Assembly (NCBI RefSeq): GCF_900176165.1
Contig: NZ_FWWU01000008.1
Location: 317,501 to 381,500 of the forward strand
Origin: Deinococcus hopiensis KR-140
Lineage (GTDB): Bacteria; Deinococcota; Deinococci; Deinococcales; Deinococcaceae
Direction: 5' to 3'
DNA: 64,000 bases
Under the pieces are notes generated by a model. The model saw nothing but the letters and a program-made list of their open reading frames with translations. It was not told the origin of the DNA and did not search any database. The position numbers and the translations under genes were made by a program. This document shows positions 37,403-45,648 of the stretch, in pieces (within the stretch, counting starts at the first letter, position 1; each line of letters starts with the position of its first letter).

Positions 37403-37625
37403 ATCCTCTGACCGTGCACCGCGCTTGATCTGCTCGGTACTCAGGGCCTGGGTTTTCAGGATGGTGCCGAAGATGGTGCGGCCCCGGAGTTCCAGTTCAC
37501 GGGCCTTGCGCAGGTAAGCCTCGGCCAGGCGGATCTCCCCGGTCGCCCGGAGCTCCGTGCCCGTGTTCTCCAACAGTATGGTGGCTTCTTCCAGGGGCTG
37601 CATGGTCCGCCATAAGGGCCTTTGA
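37400..37625 (-). pseudogene. C-terminal helical remnant of a third CheB-like gene
   Basis: This reads LWRTMQPLEEATILLENTGT then IRLAEAYLRKARELELRGRT. It aligns with the tail of the CheB-like protein at 27727 (LWNAARTLDEDVMLLEHLAQ ... AYREEAREARARG) by helix spacing and the L-W, L-E-E/D and A-Y-x-x-x-A-R-E positions. The methylesterase and zinc-ribbon parts are missing. It shares the duplicated-signalling-module theme of the window. Confidence 0.5.
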
Positions 37626-38009
37626 AGGCAGGGGAAGTCATCCAGGCCAGCGTCGACGCTGGCCCGTACACTGGAGCCTGGCAGGTCACGGTGACGGACG
37701 ATGTGACGGACGACGAGACGTTGGTCGTATACCTGGACGTGGCCACTGAGTACCTGCGGGCCCAGGGCCGGTTGCAAGTGCTGGCGGCGGCCCGCCTGGA
37801 TGTTCGACGAGCCCACCCGGTTCGTTCCTGCACGTGGGTACCGTTGGCTGAAAGAGGGAGGCCACGACGTGTACCAGGCCGCGGCTCGCAAGACAGGACA
37901 CCTCGAACGGCGAGGCCAGCGCTGCCTCCTCCTGGCGATCGGCACCGGCCGAGGCAAGGGCGAGAAGAACTTACTGATCCAGTTCTGGTGGGTCACTTGC
38001 CATGGGTGA
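37622..38009 (+). pseudogene. unrecognised protein fragment, frameshifted
   Basis: The first frame gives VIQASVDAGPYTGAWQVTVT then VVYLDVATEYLRAQGRLQVL. Near 37798 the coding signal moves to another frame giving FDEPTRFVPARGYRWLKEGG and ends FWWVTCHG. Together they look like one small soluble protein broken by an indel. No family is recognised. Confidence 0.35.
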
Positions 38010-38253
38010 GTGGTTTCCCGAGCTCGAGGATATAGAGAGGAACTTCGACCAGGACGGGTTTTCGCTCTCTCATCGTTCAGGTGTCTGAACGCCTACGCCC
38101 GTGACAAGTGACCCACCAGGACGGCAAGACCACAGACATGCAGGCGACTCGTGCAGAAAAATTTCCTCAGTCTACTGCGCTTCCCCACGGCAGGCACGCA
38201 CATTTCTGGCATCCAAGCCACTGAGGTTCAGACGGGCACGGTGTGGACTTTTT

Positions 38254-38400
38254 TCACCGCGAGGGCCCAGGCTCAGGCACGTCGAGGACGCGGCACAGCT
38301 CGCTCAAGAACTGCCCGTCGTTCGCCCGCTCCGCCCCACCCGAGTCGGACCAGCGTTGAAGGAAGAGGTCAAAGTCAATGGGCCAATGTGAGTCTTGCAC
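38254..38400 (-). pseudogene. N-terminal remnant of a large DNA methyltransferase
   Basis: The frame gives WPIDFDLFLQRWSDSGGAER then ANDGQFLSELCRVLDVPEPG and stops. The order F-x-x-R-W-x-x-S-G-G-A-E-R-A-N-x-x-x-F-L-x-E-L-C-x-x-L-x-V-P-x-P is how many long class I SAM-dependent DNA methyltransferases of restriction-modification loci begin. Only this opening remains. Neighbouring stretches 38010-38253 and 38401-38565 hold nothing else. Confidence 0.45.
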
Positions 38401-38565
38401 CTTGAAGCTTCCAGCGTTGTCACATTTGTGGAAATGCAGAGGCACGAACTCCTCACCCTCCGCTGCTGTTCCTTACCTCCCGACAGCACTTCGTGAGACC
38501 TCACGAGATGGGAGAGGAACTCATTCAAGGCGGCCTACCCTGGACGGACAAGGAGGGCTGTTCCA

Positions 38566-39021
38566 ATGAAACGAGTCACAGTCACCATCCTGCTCAGTGC
38601 CTTGTTCGTCCTGCCTGCCGCTCACGCCCAGTGCGTCTCTCACCCGGCCACCTCGTTCGCAGGGCGGGTGCAGATTCCCTACCCCAAAGGCGGCGGCACG
38701 GCGTCCGTGGTACGGGTGTGCGGCCCTGAGGCAGCACGAATCACGCAGGAACTCACGGCACAGGGAAAAAAGCTGAACACGAACGTGCGCTGGGTCGAAG
38801 TCTACCGCGTGCGCCGCTGGCAATCGGCCTTCCACGACAGCATCTACCAGCTTCGGACGCAGGGCTTCAAACAGGACACCTACCGGAAGTTTCAACTGCA
38901 AGGATGGGACGACGCGGAAACGCTCGTGTACACGAACAGCGCTGGCAAGTACGTGGGCATGATCTCCAGGGGAACCTCCGCAGACGGGTCCTCATCCATC
39001 TTCGCGCTGTATGGCAACTGA
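38566..39021 (+). CDS. secreted protein of unknown function
   Basis: 151 residues with an AGGAGG ribosome site 9 bases before ATG 38566. The signal peptide MKRVTVTILLSALFVLPAAH is cleaved near AHA-Q. The mature part has two Cys (QCVSHPATSF, VVRVCGPEA) that may pair and a strand-rich end (KYVGMISRGTSADGSSSIFA). No family is recognised. A near-identical copy of its last two thirds plus its downstream terminator is found at 61913-62360. Confidence 0.75.
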   Translation: MKRVTVTILLSALFVLPAAHAQCVSHPATSFAGRVQIPYPKGGGTASVVRVCGPEAARITQELTAQGKKLNTNVRWVEVYRVRRWQSAFHDSIYQLRTQGFKQDTYRKFQLQGWDDAETLVYTNSAGKYVGMISRGTSADGSSSIFALYGN

Positions 39022-39152
39022 AGCGCCCTTCGTCCTGGCCCTGGCTCCTGATGGTTGCAAATGCCGTCTTTGAAGGGTTTTTCCTGGAAGACGACCCGTA
39101 CCCGATGCATGTCATTGACTTCGCGTGCATTCGGCGCTAACTTAGAGAAATC

Positions 39153-39183
39153 AAGGCGGCCTCAGGGTCGCCTTCTTCTTTGG
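39153..39183 (+). terminator. terminator after the secreted-protein gene
   Basis: AAGGCG (39153-39158) pairs with CGCCTT (39169-39174), with further pairing of GCC/GG in the loop, followed by CTTCTTTGG. The same structure ends the duplicated copy near 62331-62355, and its right half recurs at 55836. Confidence 0.6.
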
Positions 39184-39259
39184 CTTTCCCTGTGTCCTCT
39201 CCTCTGTCGTTTCCTGGTGCTGTCGCGCTTATCACCGCTCCTCATCCTCCAGCCGTGGC

Positions 39260-39322
39260 GTGCGCCGGAGCGTGGCGCTGCTCATGTGCCGGGATTGCCA
39301 GGGCACGGGACGGCGGAAATGA
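39260..39322 (+). CDS. CxxCxGxG mini zinc-knuckle peptide, cassette copy 2
   Basis: A 20-residue frame from GTG 39260, ending LLMCRDCQGTGRRK, whose stop overlaps the following ATG (ATGA). Together with the 140 bases upstream it is nearly repeated at 55838-55997. It is too short to be certain, but the motif and overlap are conserved in three places. Confidence 0.4.
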   Translation: MRRSVALLMCRDCQGTGRRK

Positions 39323-39561
39323 ACACCCGACCCAACGACGCCGCCTTCGTACGCCCCGCCAGCGAGATCACACGAGCAGCCGGCGCCGTGCGACCAACGG
39401 ACGGCCTGTCCAACCGCGAGTACTTCGCAAGCCTGGCGCTGCAAGGCCTCCTAACGGGTGCGGGCGACAACGACTTCTCGTACGACGATGCAGCTGAAGA
39501 CGCTGTCACATATGCCGACGCGCTAATCGCGGCACTGAACAAGAAGGCGGGCACCTCGTGA
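39319..39561 (+). CDS. REYFA-type small phage-like protein, cassette copy 2
   Basis: 80 residues and the best preserved copy. It has MNTRPNDAAFVRPASE, then DGLSNREYFASLALQGLL, then EDAVTYADALIAALNKKAG. It is overlapped at its start by the knuckle peptide and at its end by the next gene (GTGA), so the three are translated as one coupled operon. Small proteins of this kind are common in prophage regions; function unknown. Confidence 0.65.
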   Translation: MNTRPNDAAFVRPASEITRAAGAVRPTDGLSNREYFASLALQGLLTGAGDNDFSYDDAAEDAVTYADALIAALNKKAGTS

Positions 39562-39809
39562 CCGTGCAGGCCGTCACCCTCGCCACCATCCTGCACGCGA
39601 TCTGGACCCAGGGGCCGCTGTCCATAGAACAGATAAGGGAGATCACGCCCGAGCTGCAGTTGCTGGAGCGTGTGAACGCGATCCTCACGCTGAATCGTCA
39701 CCAGGTGAGCGACCGGGACGACAGTGGGGTCGATCCCCTGTACACGGAGTTGCCTGAGCGGGAAATGGCAGCGCTTGTGCTTTTTAATGTGGCTTTTCGA
39801 TGGCTGTGA
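39558..39809 (+). CDS. LLERVN-type phage-like protein, cassette copy 2
   Basis: 83 residues from GTG 39558. LATILHAIWTQGPLSIEQIR, LQLLERVNAILTLNRHQVSD and GVDPLYTEL match copy 1. After LYTEL the sequence diverges and the Cys cluster present in copy 1 is lost, so this copy is probably truncated by recombination. Confidence 0.55.
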   Translation: MTVQAVTLATILHAIWTQGPLSIEQIREITPELQLLERVNAILTLNRHQVSDRDDSGVDPLYTELPEREMAALVLFNVAFRWL

Positions 39810-39860
39810 AGAGCAGCCGCGGCGGCCTCACAAGAGTAATCAATCACCTGTGAAGAGAGG

Positions 39861-40772
39861 TTATGGGCGAGCAGAGCGCAGACGGTGCACCTGACGGGAC
39901 TTCATAATTAGATCCCCCAGGCGCCGCGACGCGGGGCGCGCCAGGACGTCGGTTGGGGTCACCACCACGTACTCCACAGTAACGTTCGGTGCTTCAATCA
40001 GCACGGGACTGATGAGGCCTGCCTCCACCTCTGCCGCAGCGACGCTTGGAGGGAGAATCGTCACGCCGATCCCCCGCACCAACGCTTCCCGCACAGCCGT
40101 GAGGCTGCCGAGTTCAAACTGCACAACGGGGATGAGAGTGGCCTCTGCCAGCAGTCGCTCCGCGTGCTTGGCAACGGTGGACCCCACCATCGGCCAGAGG
40201 AACACATCCTGCCCTACAGCGAGCAGGGGTGTGGAGCCGCGCACTTCTAGGCGGTGGCCAGCAGGTACCAGCAGGCACAAATCCTCGGCACTGAACCGTT
40301 GCGCTTCCACTTCGGCGGGCAGAGAACCGACAGGCCGCACAATCAGGGCCGCGTCCAGAGTTCCGGCCGTGAGGGCGTCCAGCAAGTGCGAAGAATGACC
40401 GCTGGTAACCCTCACTTCATGTCCAGCGGCATGAGCGCTGGTCACCATGCTGACAGCGGCGGTGCCCAGCATCCAGGAGAGCCCCAACCGTAAGGGCCGC
40501 GCTCGACTGCGGCGGGACTCCAAATGCTCTGCCGCGCTAGAAAGGGTCACAGCGATTGTCCGGGCATACGTCAGAAGGTACTCGCCAGCTTCCGTGAGGG
40601 TGATTCCGTAAGCGGTGCGGTTATACAGCCGCTCTCCCACGAGGTCCTGAAGGGCCCTGAGTTGCCCACTGACGGCCGGTTGGCTGAGACGGAGGGCTTC
40701 TGCTGCACGGCTGATGTTGCCGTACTCCGCCACTACGCTGAACGTCACGAGGTAATCCGGGTTCAGCCGCAT
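39861..40772 (-). CDS. LysR-family transcriptional regulator
   Basis: 303 residues from the ATG at 40772 (MRLNPDYLVTFSVVAEYGNI). The LysR helix-turn-helix is clear (ISRAAEALRLSQPAVSGQLR, VGERLYNRTAYGITLTEAGE). It is followed by a substrate-binding domain ending in LGDLIMKSRQVHRL. It is divergent from a rhodanese remnant and the intact sulfurtransferase gene downstream, so control of sulfur-transfer genes is a reasonable inference. The effector is unknown. Confidence 0.85.
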   Translation of the reverse strand: MRLNPDYLVTFSVVAEYGNISRAAEALRLSQPAVSGQLRALQDLVGERLYNRTAYGITLTEAGEYLLTYARTIAVTLSSAAEHLESRRSRARPLRLGLSWMLGTAAVSMVTSAHAAGHEVRVTSGHSSHLLDALTAGTLDAALIVRPVGSLPAEVEAQRFSAEDLCLLVPAGHRLEVRGSTPLLAVGQDVFLWPMVGSTVAKHAERLLAEATLIPVVQFELGSLTAVREALVRGIGVTILPPSVAAAEVEAGLISPVLIEAPNVTVEYVVVTPTDVLARPASRRLGDLIMKSRQVHRLRSARP

Positions 40773-40905
40773 GCCCAGAGGATACGGGGCGCACACATGA
40801 AGTTATTGGAAAATCTAATAACTCCGCACCTGGCTGCTTTCTTGTTCAGCTCGTAGCCTGCACCTCCGGTAGGGCCAACCAGGACGACCTGGGCGAAAGG
40901 ACACC

Positions 40906-41189
40906 ATGACGAAGATCGCTCCCCCTGCGCACTGCCTGGGTGGCTGAGCATCTCAACGACCCCACCTCCGCCGCCTGGATAAGCTGCGGGCCCTGTATGC
41001 AGCAAAGGGCGTCACGCCGGATAAGAACATCATCGCGTACTGCCGCATTGCGGAGCGCAGCAGCCGCTCGCGTTTTGCTCTCACGCAGTTGCTGGGCTAT
41101 CCACAGGTGAAGAATTACGATGGCAGTTGGGGACAGAATGGGGCAACGCCGTCGGGCTCCCCATCCAGAAAAGCTACGGGTATGAATAA
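40906..41189 (+). pseudogene. internally deleted thiosulfate sulfurtransferase
   Basis: It starts like the family (MTKIAPP, then LRTAWVAEHLNDPT in another frame) and jumps directly to the C-terminal rhodanese domain: LRALYAAKGVTPDKNIIAYC, RIAERSSRSRFALTQLLGYP, NYDGSW, AVGLPIQK. The active-site loop C-R-I-A-E-R-S is kept, but the first domain and the frame are lost. It is a close relative of the intact gene 270 bases downstream. Confidence 0.75.
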
Positions 41190-41240
41190 AGTTTATGTCC
41201 CCCTAAAGGCCCATGCTCGTCCGTTTCTGCGGGGGAATGA

Positions 41241-41270
41241 GCGTTGAACTTGTTCAACGCCGTTGCAACG
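41241..41270. promoter_or_regulatory. two adjacent palindromes upstream of the sulfurtransferase gene
   Basis: GCGTTGAACTTGTTCAACGC (41241-41260) is a 20-base inverted repeat with 9-base arms. CGTTGCAACG (41261-41270) is a perfect palindrome directly after it. They may be regulator sites or structures in the transcript. Confidence 0.45.
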
Positions 41271-41277
41271 GACTCAG

Positions 41278-41313
41278 TCCCGGGAGAATGCATTGCTCCT
41301 GGGGTTCTTTTTT
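41278..41313 (+). terminator. terminator after the broken sulfurtransferase
   Basis: CCCGGGAG (41279-41286) pairs with CTCCTGGG (41296-41303) with one G-T pair, followed by a run of six T. This suggests the broken upstream gene was an independent transcription unit. Confidence 0.65.
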
Positions 41314-41458
41314 ACGGTTATCGACCCTGGGGTGGGACAAGACGGATGACCACTGCGTTATCAGCAAGTCCGATAACTTCCCCTCCGTCTGCTTTCTTGA
41401 GGGGCGCTGAGCAAGTGGATAGCCTGGACGCGTCAGGATCACCTGATTCGAGGAACAC

Positions 41459-42331
41459 ATGACCCAGAATCCACCTACCGCTTACGCCCATCACGTGCTG
41501 GTCGATACCGCCTGGCTCGCCGCACACCACGGTGACCCGCTGGTGCGCGTGCTTGAAGCCAGCGAGGACCTCGCTCTGTATGACAGCGGGCACGCCCCGA
41601 ATGCCTTGAGGCTCGACAGTCGGCGTGATCTGTGGGACCCGGTGATTCGTGACTTTCTGACTCCGGAGGCCTTTGCCGCCTTGATGGCCCGCCTGGGCAT
41701 TACCCATGAGACTACGGTCGTGCTATACGGCGATAAGAGCAACTGGTGGGCCACGTATGCGTTCTGGTTCTTAAAATACAACGGGCACGCGGATGTGAAG
41801 CTCGTGAATGGCGGCCGTCAGAAGCTCGACGCGGATGGATTGGCCTTCACCATCACTGTTCCGGAGGTGACGCCAACCACGTATCCCGTCCGGGCGCGCA
41901 ATGAACGCCTGCGTATCTACCGGGACGAAGTACGTCAACACATCGCAGCTGTCCACAAAGGTGAAGGCGCTCTGGTGGATGTCCGCAGCCCGGATGAATT
42001 CGCGGGGAACGTCACACACATGCCTGAGTACCCTCAAGAAGGTGTGCTGCGTGGGGGGCACATCCCCAGTGCGGTGAATCTACCCTGGGCAATCGCCGTG
42101 AAGTACGATGGCACTTTCAAGTCAGCGCAGCAGTTGCAGCGCCTATACGAGACGGCTGGCGTAACACCGGACAAAGCAGTGGTGACCTACTGCCGGATTG
42201 CAGAGCGGAGCAGTCATACGTGGTTCGTGTTGACGCAACTGCTGGGTTACCCAAATGTCACCAATTACGACGGGAGCTGGACCGAGTGGGGTAATGCGGT
42301 CGGGCTGCCGATTGAGAAGGAGCAACCATGA
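41459..42331 (+). CDS. thiosulfate sulfurtransferase (two-domain rhodanese)
   Basis: 290 residues, the usual size. The inactive first rhodanese domain (VRVLEASEDLALYDSGHAPN; ATYAFWFLKYNGHADVKLVN) precedes the active second domain, which has VDVRSPDEFAGNVTHMPEYP, GGHIPSAVNLPW and the catalytic loop VVTYCRIAERSSHTW with the persulfide-forming Cys. It transfers sulfur from thiosulfate to cyanide or another thiophile, for detoxification or sulfur relay. Its stop overlaps the next start (ATGA), so the two form an operon. The divergent LysR gene may control it. Confidence 0.92.
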   Translation: MTQNPPTAYAHHVLVDTAWLAAHHGDPLVRVLEASEDLALYDSGHAPNALRLDSRRDLWDPVIRDFLTPEAFAALMARLGITHETTVVLYGDKSNWWATYAFWFLKYNGHADVKLVNGGRQKLDADGLAFTITVPEVTPTTYPVRARNERLRIYRDEVRQHIAAVHKGEGALVDVRSPDEFAGNVTHMPEYPQEGVLRGGHIPSAVNLPWAIAVKYDGTFKSAQQLQRLYETAGVTPDKAVVTYCRIAERSSHTWFVLTQLLGYPNVTNYDGSWTEWGNAVGLPIEKEQP

Positions 42332-42687
42332 ACGCTGTCAAACTCCTCAGCTTGTCAACAAACCGTCGTCGCTTGCGACCGTTCCTCGATCCTGGTGGAT
42401 TCTTTCTGTTCTTCGGGATTTCCGGCATAGACCACAACCGCGAGGAGCGGTATCAGAAACGCTTTGAAGAGGAGTACTACCGGAACCGTACCACAGTGAA
42501 GTTATCGCAACCACTTGCACTTGGGCAGTACACTTTGGAGGGGCTTCCTGAGACCGCGAACAGCCTGCCTTGGATTGTGCAGAACGGTGGCTTTGTGACG
42601 GGCTTTCTTAGCGATGAAGGCTTGAGTGACCTGCGCAAATGGATGGAGCAGAGCGACCGCATAGTGCAGCCCGTAGCCCGCACTTGA
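42328..42687 (+). CDS. small protein coupled to the sulfurtransferase
   Basis: 119 residues from the ATG at 42328, overlapping the sulfurtransferase stop by four bases. There is no membrane segment or signal peptide. The sequence has FLDPGGFFLFFGISGIDHNR, a charged stretch EERYQKRFEEEYYRNRTT and a C-terminal helix LSDLRKWMEQSDR. No family is recognised. The coupling suggests a role linked to sulfur transfer. Confidence 0.65.
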   Translation: MNAVKLLSLSTNRRRLRPFLDPGGFFLFFGISGIDHNREERYQKRFEEEYYRNRTTVKLSQPLALGQYTLEGLPETANSLPWIVQNGGFVTGFLSDEGLSDLRKWMEQSDRIVQPVART

Positions 42688-42774
42688 GGTCATGATTGGG
42701 AACCGTAAAGGGTAACTACTTAAATAAATAAAAATGCCTCCACATCATGTAGGGCGTGCAAGAAGGCGAGAGGA

Positions 42775-42910
42775 TCAAGTCAGACCGCAAATCAACGCCA
42801 CGGGAAACAACCTCAGGACCATGCCGAAGAGCGCGTTAACCACGGCGACCGTGGCCACCAGAAGCAGCAGACCGCTGAGCAGGGTGCCCACGCTCGACTG
42901 AGCCGCGACT
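42775..42910 (-). pseudogene. tail of a two-TM pilin-like protein, cut by IS6
   Basis: Reading leftward from the IS6 edge: AAQSSVGTLLSGLLLLVATV then LFGMVLRLFPVALICGL and a stop. This matches the C-terminus of the broken gene at 15235-15504 (AAQNSAGTAISGLLLLATAA). The beginning is missing at the IS boundary 42911. Confidence 0.45.
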
Positions 42911-43711
<801 letters not shown>

Positions 43712-43738
43712 CCGTCCAGGACAGCTTTGGCGTGGCCC

Positions 43739-43760
43739 GTGAATATTCCCCGAAGTACAG
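43739..43760. repeat. orphan IS701-type end
   Basis: TGAATATTCCCCGAAGTACAG matches the right terminal repeat of the IS701 element (TGAATTTCCCCGAAGTACAG) with one extra base and one change. No transposase accompanies it. It sits between the IS6 and IS630 elements. Confidence 0.6.
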
Positions 43761-44755
43761 TTATACGGACTCCGACTCATTCCTTAACAAAGGCCACCAG
43801 TGAAAGAGGGTGTGTTGTGAGAGAAGATCGGGCTGCGTCTCCAACCAAGCGCACTGCTGAGCGAGGGTCTCGGTGAAATCTTGTCGGGTGTCAAAGCAGC
43901 GATTGGCAACGGTGTGATCGGTCAAAGCCCAGAGCCGCTCGACAGGCTGCAATTCCGGGGAATACGGCGGTAAGGTCACCGTTTCGATCCCCTCTGGCTG
44001 TCCCTGCGGTGCAGGGACATGAAAACCTCCTCCATCCTGAACGACCAGGACATGGAGCTTCTCACCCGCTCCTACACGCTGAGCGAAGGCCGCCATCACG
44101 GCTTGATCAGCCTCCTTATTCAGAACCGGAACCAGCCAGAATCGGCTTTCCCCGCTCTCCGGGTTGACGAAAGCGTAGATGTAGAGCCACTCGTCGCGCG
44201 GGTGGACAGGACGGACCAGTGGCTGCCCGGTTGGTGCCCAGACGGTACGGAGAATGGGTTGCAATCCCAGACGATGTTCGTCCATTGCCCACAAAGAAAC
44301 GCGTGAGTGGAGAAGCTCCGCACGGCGGAGCTTCTCCACTCACGCTTTGTTCTGAACGCCTCCTTGGCCTCCTCGTCTCCCTTGACGTGTCGGGGGCGTG
44401 GTTTCTGGGGCGAGAACCCAGCAGCACGCATGAATTCGTAGGTTCGGCTGAGGTAGACGTCTTTGCCGAATTCTTGCTTGATCCAGGCCTGTACCTGCTT
44501 GCCTTCCCACACGATGCCTTGCTCGAAATCCTGGTGGATCCGGGCCGCCAGACGTTGCTGTTCTTCCGGAGTGAAGAGGGTCGGGGCACCGCGGTTCGTC
44601 TGTCGCCCGTCTCGTAATGCGGCGAGGCCCAGTTCCCGATACCGCCCGAGGAGGTGGTAGGCCGTGACGCGGCTATAGCGACTCAACGACAGCACCTCCT
44701 TGAGGGGGCGCTGCTCTGCGAGCAGCGCGAAGAACTGGGCCCGGCGACGTTCCAC
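43761..44755 (-). pseudogene. IS630-family transposase in two frames
   Basis: The first part (44755 to about 44340) has the winged helix-turn-helix domains (VTAYHLLGRYRELGLAALRD, VQAWIKQEFGKDVYLSRTYE). The second, in the -1 frame (44339-43761), has the DDE core: LWAMDEHRLGLQPILRTVWA, VVQDGGGFHV (usual D-x-x-x-x-H, here altered), LPPYSPELQPVERLWA. A TGA lies in the -1 frame just before the join, and a 45-base perfect palindrome covers the junction, so normal fused translation looks unlikely. Confidence 0.7.
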
Positions 44756-44869
44756 CGCGCAGGTACTGGCTTGAAAGATGCCCCAAATTCTTCGGCGGAA
44801 TGTTGGAGGGGTTGAGTAAAGGCGGACTGTTTGATCCCTCTATTGTAAATGATCTATTCGGAGTCCGTA
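43764..44869 (-). mobile_element. IS630-family element
   Basis: About 1.1 kb with inverted ends TACGGACTCCGA / TCGGAGTCCGTA next to TA dinucleotides. It carries a transposase gene in two frames. It differs from the 33341 and 57200 elements. Confidence 0.75.
44301..44345. repeat. 45-base perfect palindrome inside the IS630 transposase gene
   Basis: Two 21-base arms beginning GCGTGAGTGGAGAAGC are exact inverse copies around the loop ACG. The palindrome coincides with the frame change of the transposase gene. Confidence 0.85.
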
Positions 44870-44999
44870 TTAGATGCTGGCCTCTTGTTCGTTTTATCTG
44901 GCGTACCAGCAGTCCTGGTGGCATTGAGGACGATCGACGGAGGCGGTGGCCGGAGTAATCCTCCGGTCCAAAGATGCATCTTTTGCATTATATTCCCGT

Positions 45000-45040
45000 C
45001 CCAGACGCATTTTTCAGGTGTAATGCTCAAGTAATGGGGG
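45000..45040 (+). promoter_or_regulatory. conserved upstream block of the roadblock genes
   Basis: CCAGACGC-TTTTTCAGGTGTAATGCTCAAGTAATGGGG is found 115-155 bases before the roadblock gene at 45156. It recurs with few changes at 48639-48679 before the near-identical gene at 48793. It probably contains the promoter and was duplicated with the gene. Confidence 0.5.
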
Positions 45041-45155
45041 CCTGTCAATCTCTGTTCAAGCACCACTGCAGTCACCCTGCTCCCTTCAGAAGCAACCAAG
45101 CACCCCGTCCCTTTTCGCAGAGGCCAAGCCTGCTGCATTCCTTGAGGAGATCACC

Positions 45156-45515
45156 ATGACGAACGTCAAAGACACGCTGGACGCCGCCCTCCGCACCATT
45201 GACGGCGCCATCGCCGCCGCCCTGGTCGACTACAGCAGTGGTATGGCCCTGGGCACGCTGGGGAGCGGTGTCAACCTGGAGATCGCCGCCGCTGGCAACA
45301 CGGAAGTCGTGCGCGCCAAGATGCGCACGATGGAGATGCTCGGCATTCCGGGGTCCATCGAGGACATCCTCATCACGCTGGACAAGCAGTACCACATCCT
45401 GTTCATCCTGCCGAGCCAGAAGCTGTTCATGTACCTGGTGCTGAACAAGGACCAGGCCAACCTGGCAATGGCCCGGTACAAACTCCGTGGCCTCGCTGAC
45501 AACCTTACCGTCTGA
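45156..45515 (+). CDS. roadblock/LC7-like protein, array copy 1
   Basis: 119 residues after a GAGGAG site. The whole protein is one roadblock fold. A helix (VKDTLDAALRTIDGAIAAAL) leads to strands (LVDYSSGMALGTLGSG), a long helix (VVRAKMRTMEMLGIPGSIED) and the final strands (QYHILFILPSQKLFMYLVLN). Roadblock/LC7 proteins dimerise and act as GTPase-activating or scaffold partners of small GTPases such as MglA; no GTPase gene is in this window. It is almost identical to the gene at 48793. Confidence 0.85.
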   Translation: MTNVKDTLDAALRTIDGAIAAALVDYSSGMALGTLGSGVNLEIAAAGNTEVVRAKMRTMEMLGIPGSIEDILITLDKQYHILFILPSQKLFMYLVLNKDQANLAMARYKLRGLADNLTV

Positions 45516-45648
45516 ACGACCAGCGAACTGGCTTTACTCCGCCCAGTGGTGGTAAGGGAACCAGGCAGTCTGCTGGTGCACACAGGTCTATCCCTGGTGA
45601 CATTTGTGCAAGCGAATCATTTCTCCCATCGTCAGGGAAGGGGAAGGC

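Noticed and set aside
44301..44345. Programmed frameshift site in the IS630 transposase driven by the palindrome
   Set aside because: A TGA in the -1 frame just upstream of the join and the lack of a clear slippery heptamer make this unlikely, so only the palindrome is reported.
44940..45000. Possible riboswitch before the roadblock array
   Set aside because: Only a small CCGGAG/CTCCGG hairpin is visible, with no recognisable aptamer pattern.
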